DNA from: Robiginitomaculum sp.
GTDB lineage: Bacteria; Pseudomonadota; Alphaproteobacteria; Caulobacterales; Maricaulaceae
NCBI GenBank assembly: GCA_002733485.1
Contig: NVVU01000050.1
Location: 9,629 to 16,348, forward strand
Reading direction: 5' to 3'
Length of the DNA stretch: 6,720 bases
Part shown: piece after piece, positions 6,209-6,720 of the stretch
Layout: each line of letters starts with the position of its first letter
How positions within the stretch are numbered: the stretch's first letter is position 1
The notes under the pieces: generated by a model
Told to the model about the DNA's origin: nothing
The model's database searches: none
The model's input: the letters and a program-made list of their open reading frames with translations, nothing else
Translations under genes and position numbers: made by a program

Positions 6209-6720
6209 TAGGCGATCTCTCGTACCAGACGGTCAATCAGGCCCGACAAGGACAGGCCATCAGCCCGCGCCGCAAAGGATAGCGCCATGCGGTGTTTCAG
6301 CACCGGGGCGGCCAGCGCACAGACATCCTCGACGCTGGGGGCAAAACGTCCCTGAAGCAGCGCCCGCGCCCGCACGCCCAGCATCAGTGCCTGACCGGCG
6401 CGCGGCCCCGGGCCCCAGGAAACGCCATTTTTGACATCTTCCAGCGTGGTTTGATCCGGGCGGCCAAGGCGTACCAGCGCCACAATGGCATCTAAGGTTT
6501 TTTCGCCCACTGGCATCTGACGCACCAGATCCTGCAAGCTTAGCAGATCCGCAGCGTTCAAAACGGTTTTGGCGGCGGCTTCACTAACCCCGGTGGTGGC
6601 CAGCAAAATATCGCGCTCGTCAGCTTCATCAGGATAGGTAATGTCGATCTGGAACAAAAAGCGGTCCAATTGCGCCTCAGGCAGGGGATAGGTGCCTTCC
6701 TGTTCAATGGGATTTTGCGT
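6208..6720 (-). CDS. moxR: MoxR-family AAA+ ATPase, C-terminal half (partial at the window edge)
   Basis: The last 170 codons of a MoxR ATPase; family members are roughly 300-350 residues, so about half is visible. The frame stays open to the right edge, and its first visible residues TQNPIEQEGTYPLPEAQLDR are the classic MoxR stretch with the sensor-1 Asn (N3) and the putative arginine finger (R20) of LDRF. The conserved FLFQIDITYPDE follows. Sensor 2 lies in SWGPGPRAGQALMLG, with its Arg at visible residue 107, followed by RARALLQGR and a C-terminal lid helical region (EDVCALAAPVLKHRM). Walker A and B are beyond the window and cannot be checked. An in-frame TTG at 6669 is not the start, because the conserved family sequence continues upstream of it. 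The protein is cytoplasmic and is thought to act as an ATP-driven chaperone for VWA-type partners. It heads the visible part of the four-gene operon; its TAG stop overlaps the GTG of the DUF58 gene. Confidence 0.95.
   Translation of the reverse strand, partial: TQNPIEQEGTYPLPEAQLDRFLFQIDITYPDEADERDILLATTGVSEAAAKTVLNAADLLSLQDLVRQMPVGEKTLDAIVALVRLGRPDQTTLEDVKNGVSWGPGPRAGQALMLGVRARALLQGRFAPSVEDVCALAAPVLKHRMALSFAARADGLSLSGLIDRLVREIA
6217..6221 (-). promoter_or_regulatory. Ribosome binding site of the DUF58 gene (decides a GTG start)
   Basis: Minus-strand GAGAG lies inside the end of moxR, 8 bases before the GTG at 6208-6206. It is a purine-rich Shine-Dalgarno-like match at normal spacing and supports the GTG start. 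Because it sits within the upstream coding sequence, translation is likely coupled to moxR. Confidence 0.5.

Noticed and set aside
5771..6211. Plus-strand open frame (146 codons) opposite the DUF58 gene
   Set aside because: It lies entirely antisense to the conserved DUF58 signature and has no recognisable motif or ribosome site.
6669..6669. TTG at 6669 as a possible start of moxR
   Set aside because: The reading frame continues upstream to the window edge with the conserved MoxR sensor-1 stretch, so the true start is outside the window.
1..6720. CRISPR arrays, insertion sequences, tRNA/rRNA genes, attachment sites, riboswitches
   Set aside because: No direct repeats with spacers, transposase motifs, terminal inverted repeats or structured RNA signatures were seen; the window is continuous protein-coding sequence.

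Overview
The window comes from a moderately GC-rich bacterial chromosome, most probably an alphaproteobacterium. The basis is gene content and order: a carbon-nitrogen hydrolase followed by a DUF1178 protein on one strand, and the four-gene set moxR / DUF58 / BatA-DUF4159 / large VWA membrane protein on the other. Both arrangements are typical of that class. I cannot name a genus. There are no RNA genes, mobile elements, CRISPR arrays or long repeats, and essentially no intergenic DNA: every gene touches or overlaps its neighbour.

Layout. Bases 1-125 (+) hold the last 40 codons of a probable nitrilase-superfamily hydrolase. It is joined by a TAATG stop/start overlap to a complete DUF1178 gene (125-550, +), a small putative zinc-binding protein. 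This pair converges on a leftward operon, and the two terminal stop codons share the palindrome TTAA (547-550). Read in its own direction (minus strand, right to left), the operon is: moxR AAA+ ATPase (6720-6208, 5' part outside the window), DUF58 protein (6208-5321), BatA/DUF4159 membrane protein (5321-2583) and VWA/GATase-like membrane protein (2586-547). Its junctions overlap by 1, 1 and 4 bases, so translational coupling is likely. The operon promoter must lie beyond the right edge.

How the genes may work together. MoxR ATPases are thought to act as chaperone-like AAA+ machines partnered with VWA-domain proteins. Here the cytoplasmic pair MoxR + DUF58 is encoded with two large inner-membrane proteins. 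Their hydrophobic segments and positive-inside charge place the VWA-like, GATase-like and DUF4159 domains in the periplasm. From memory, mutation of an equivalent four-gene operon in Rhizobium leguminosarum (RL3499-RL3502) caused cell-shape and envelope defects, so an envelope-integrity role is the best working guess. The biochemical mechanism is undescribed as far as I know.

The most interesting sequence-level points are these: only one of the three VWA-like proteins keeps a full MIDAS metal-binding motif; the two large membrane proteins share internal motifs suggesting common ancestry; and an internal signal-peptide-like segment precedes the DUF4159 domain, suggesting an old gene fusion or a processing site.
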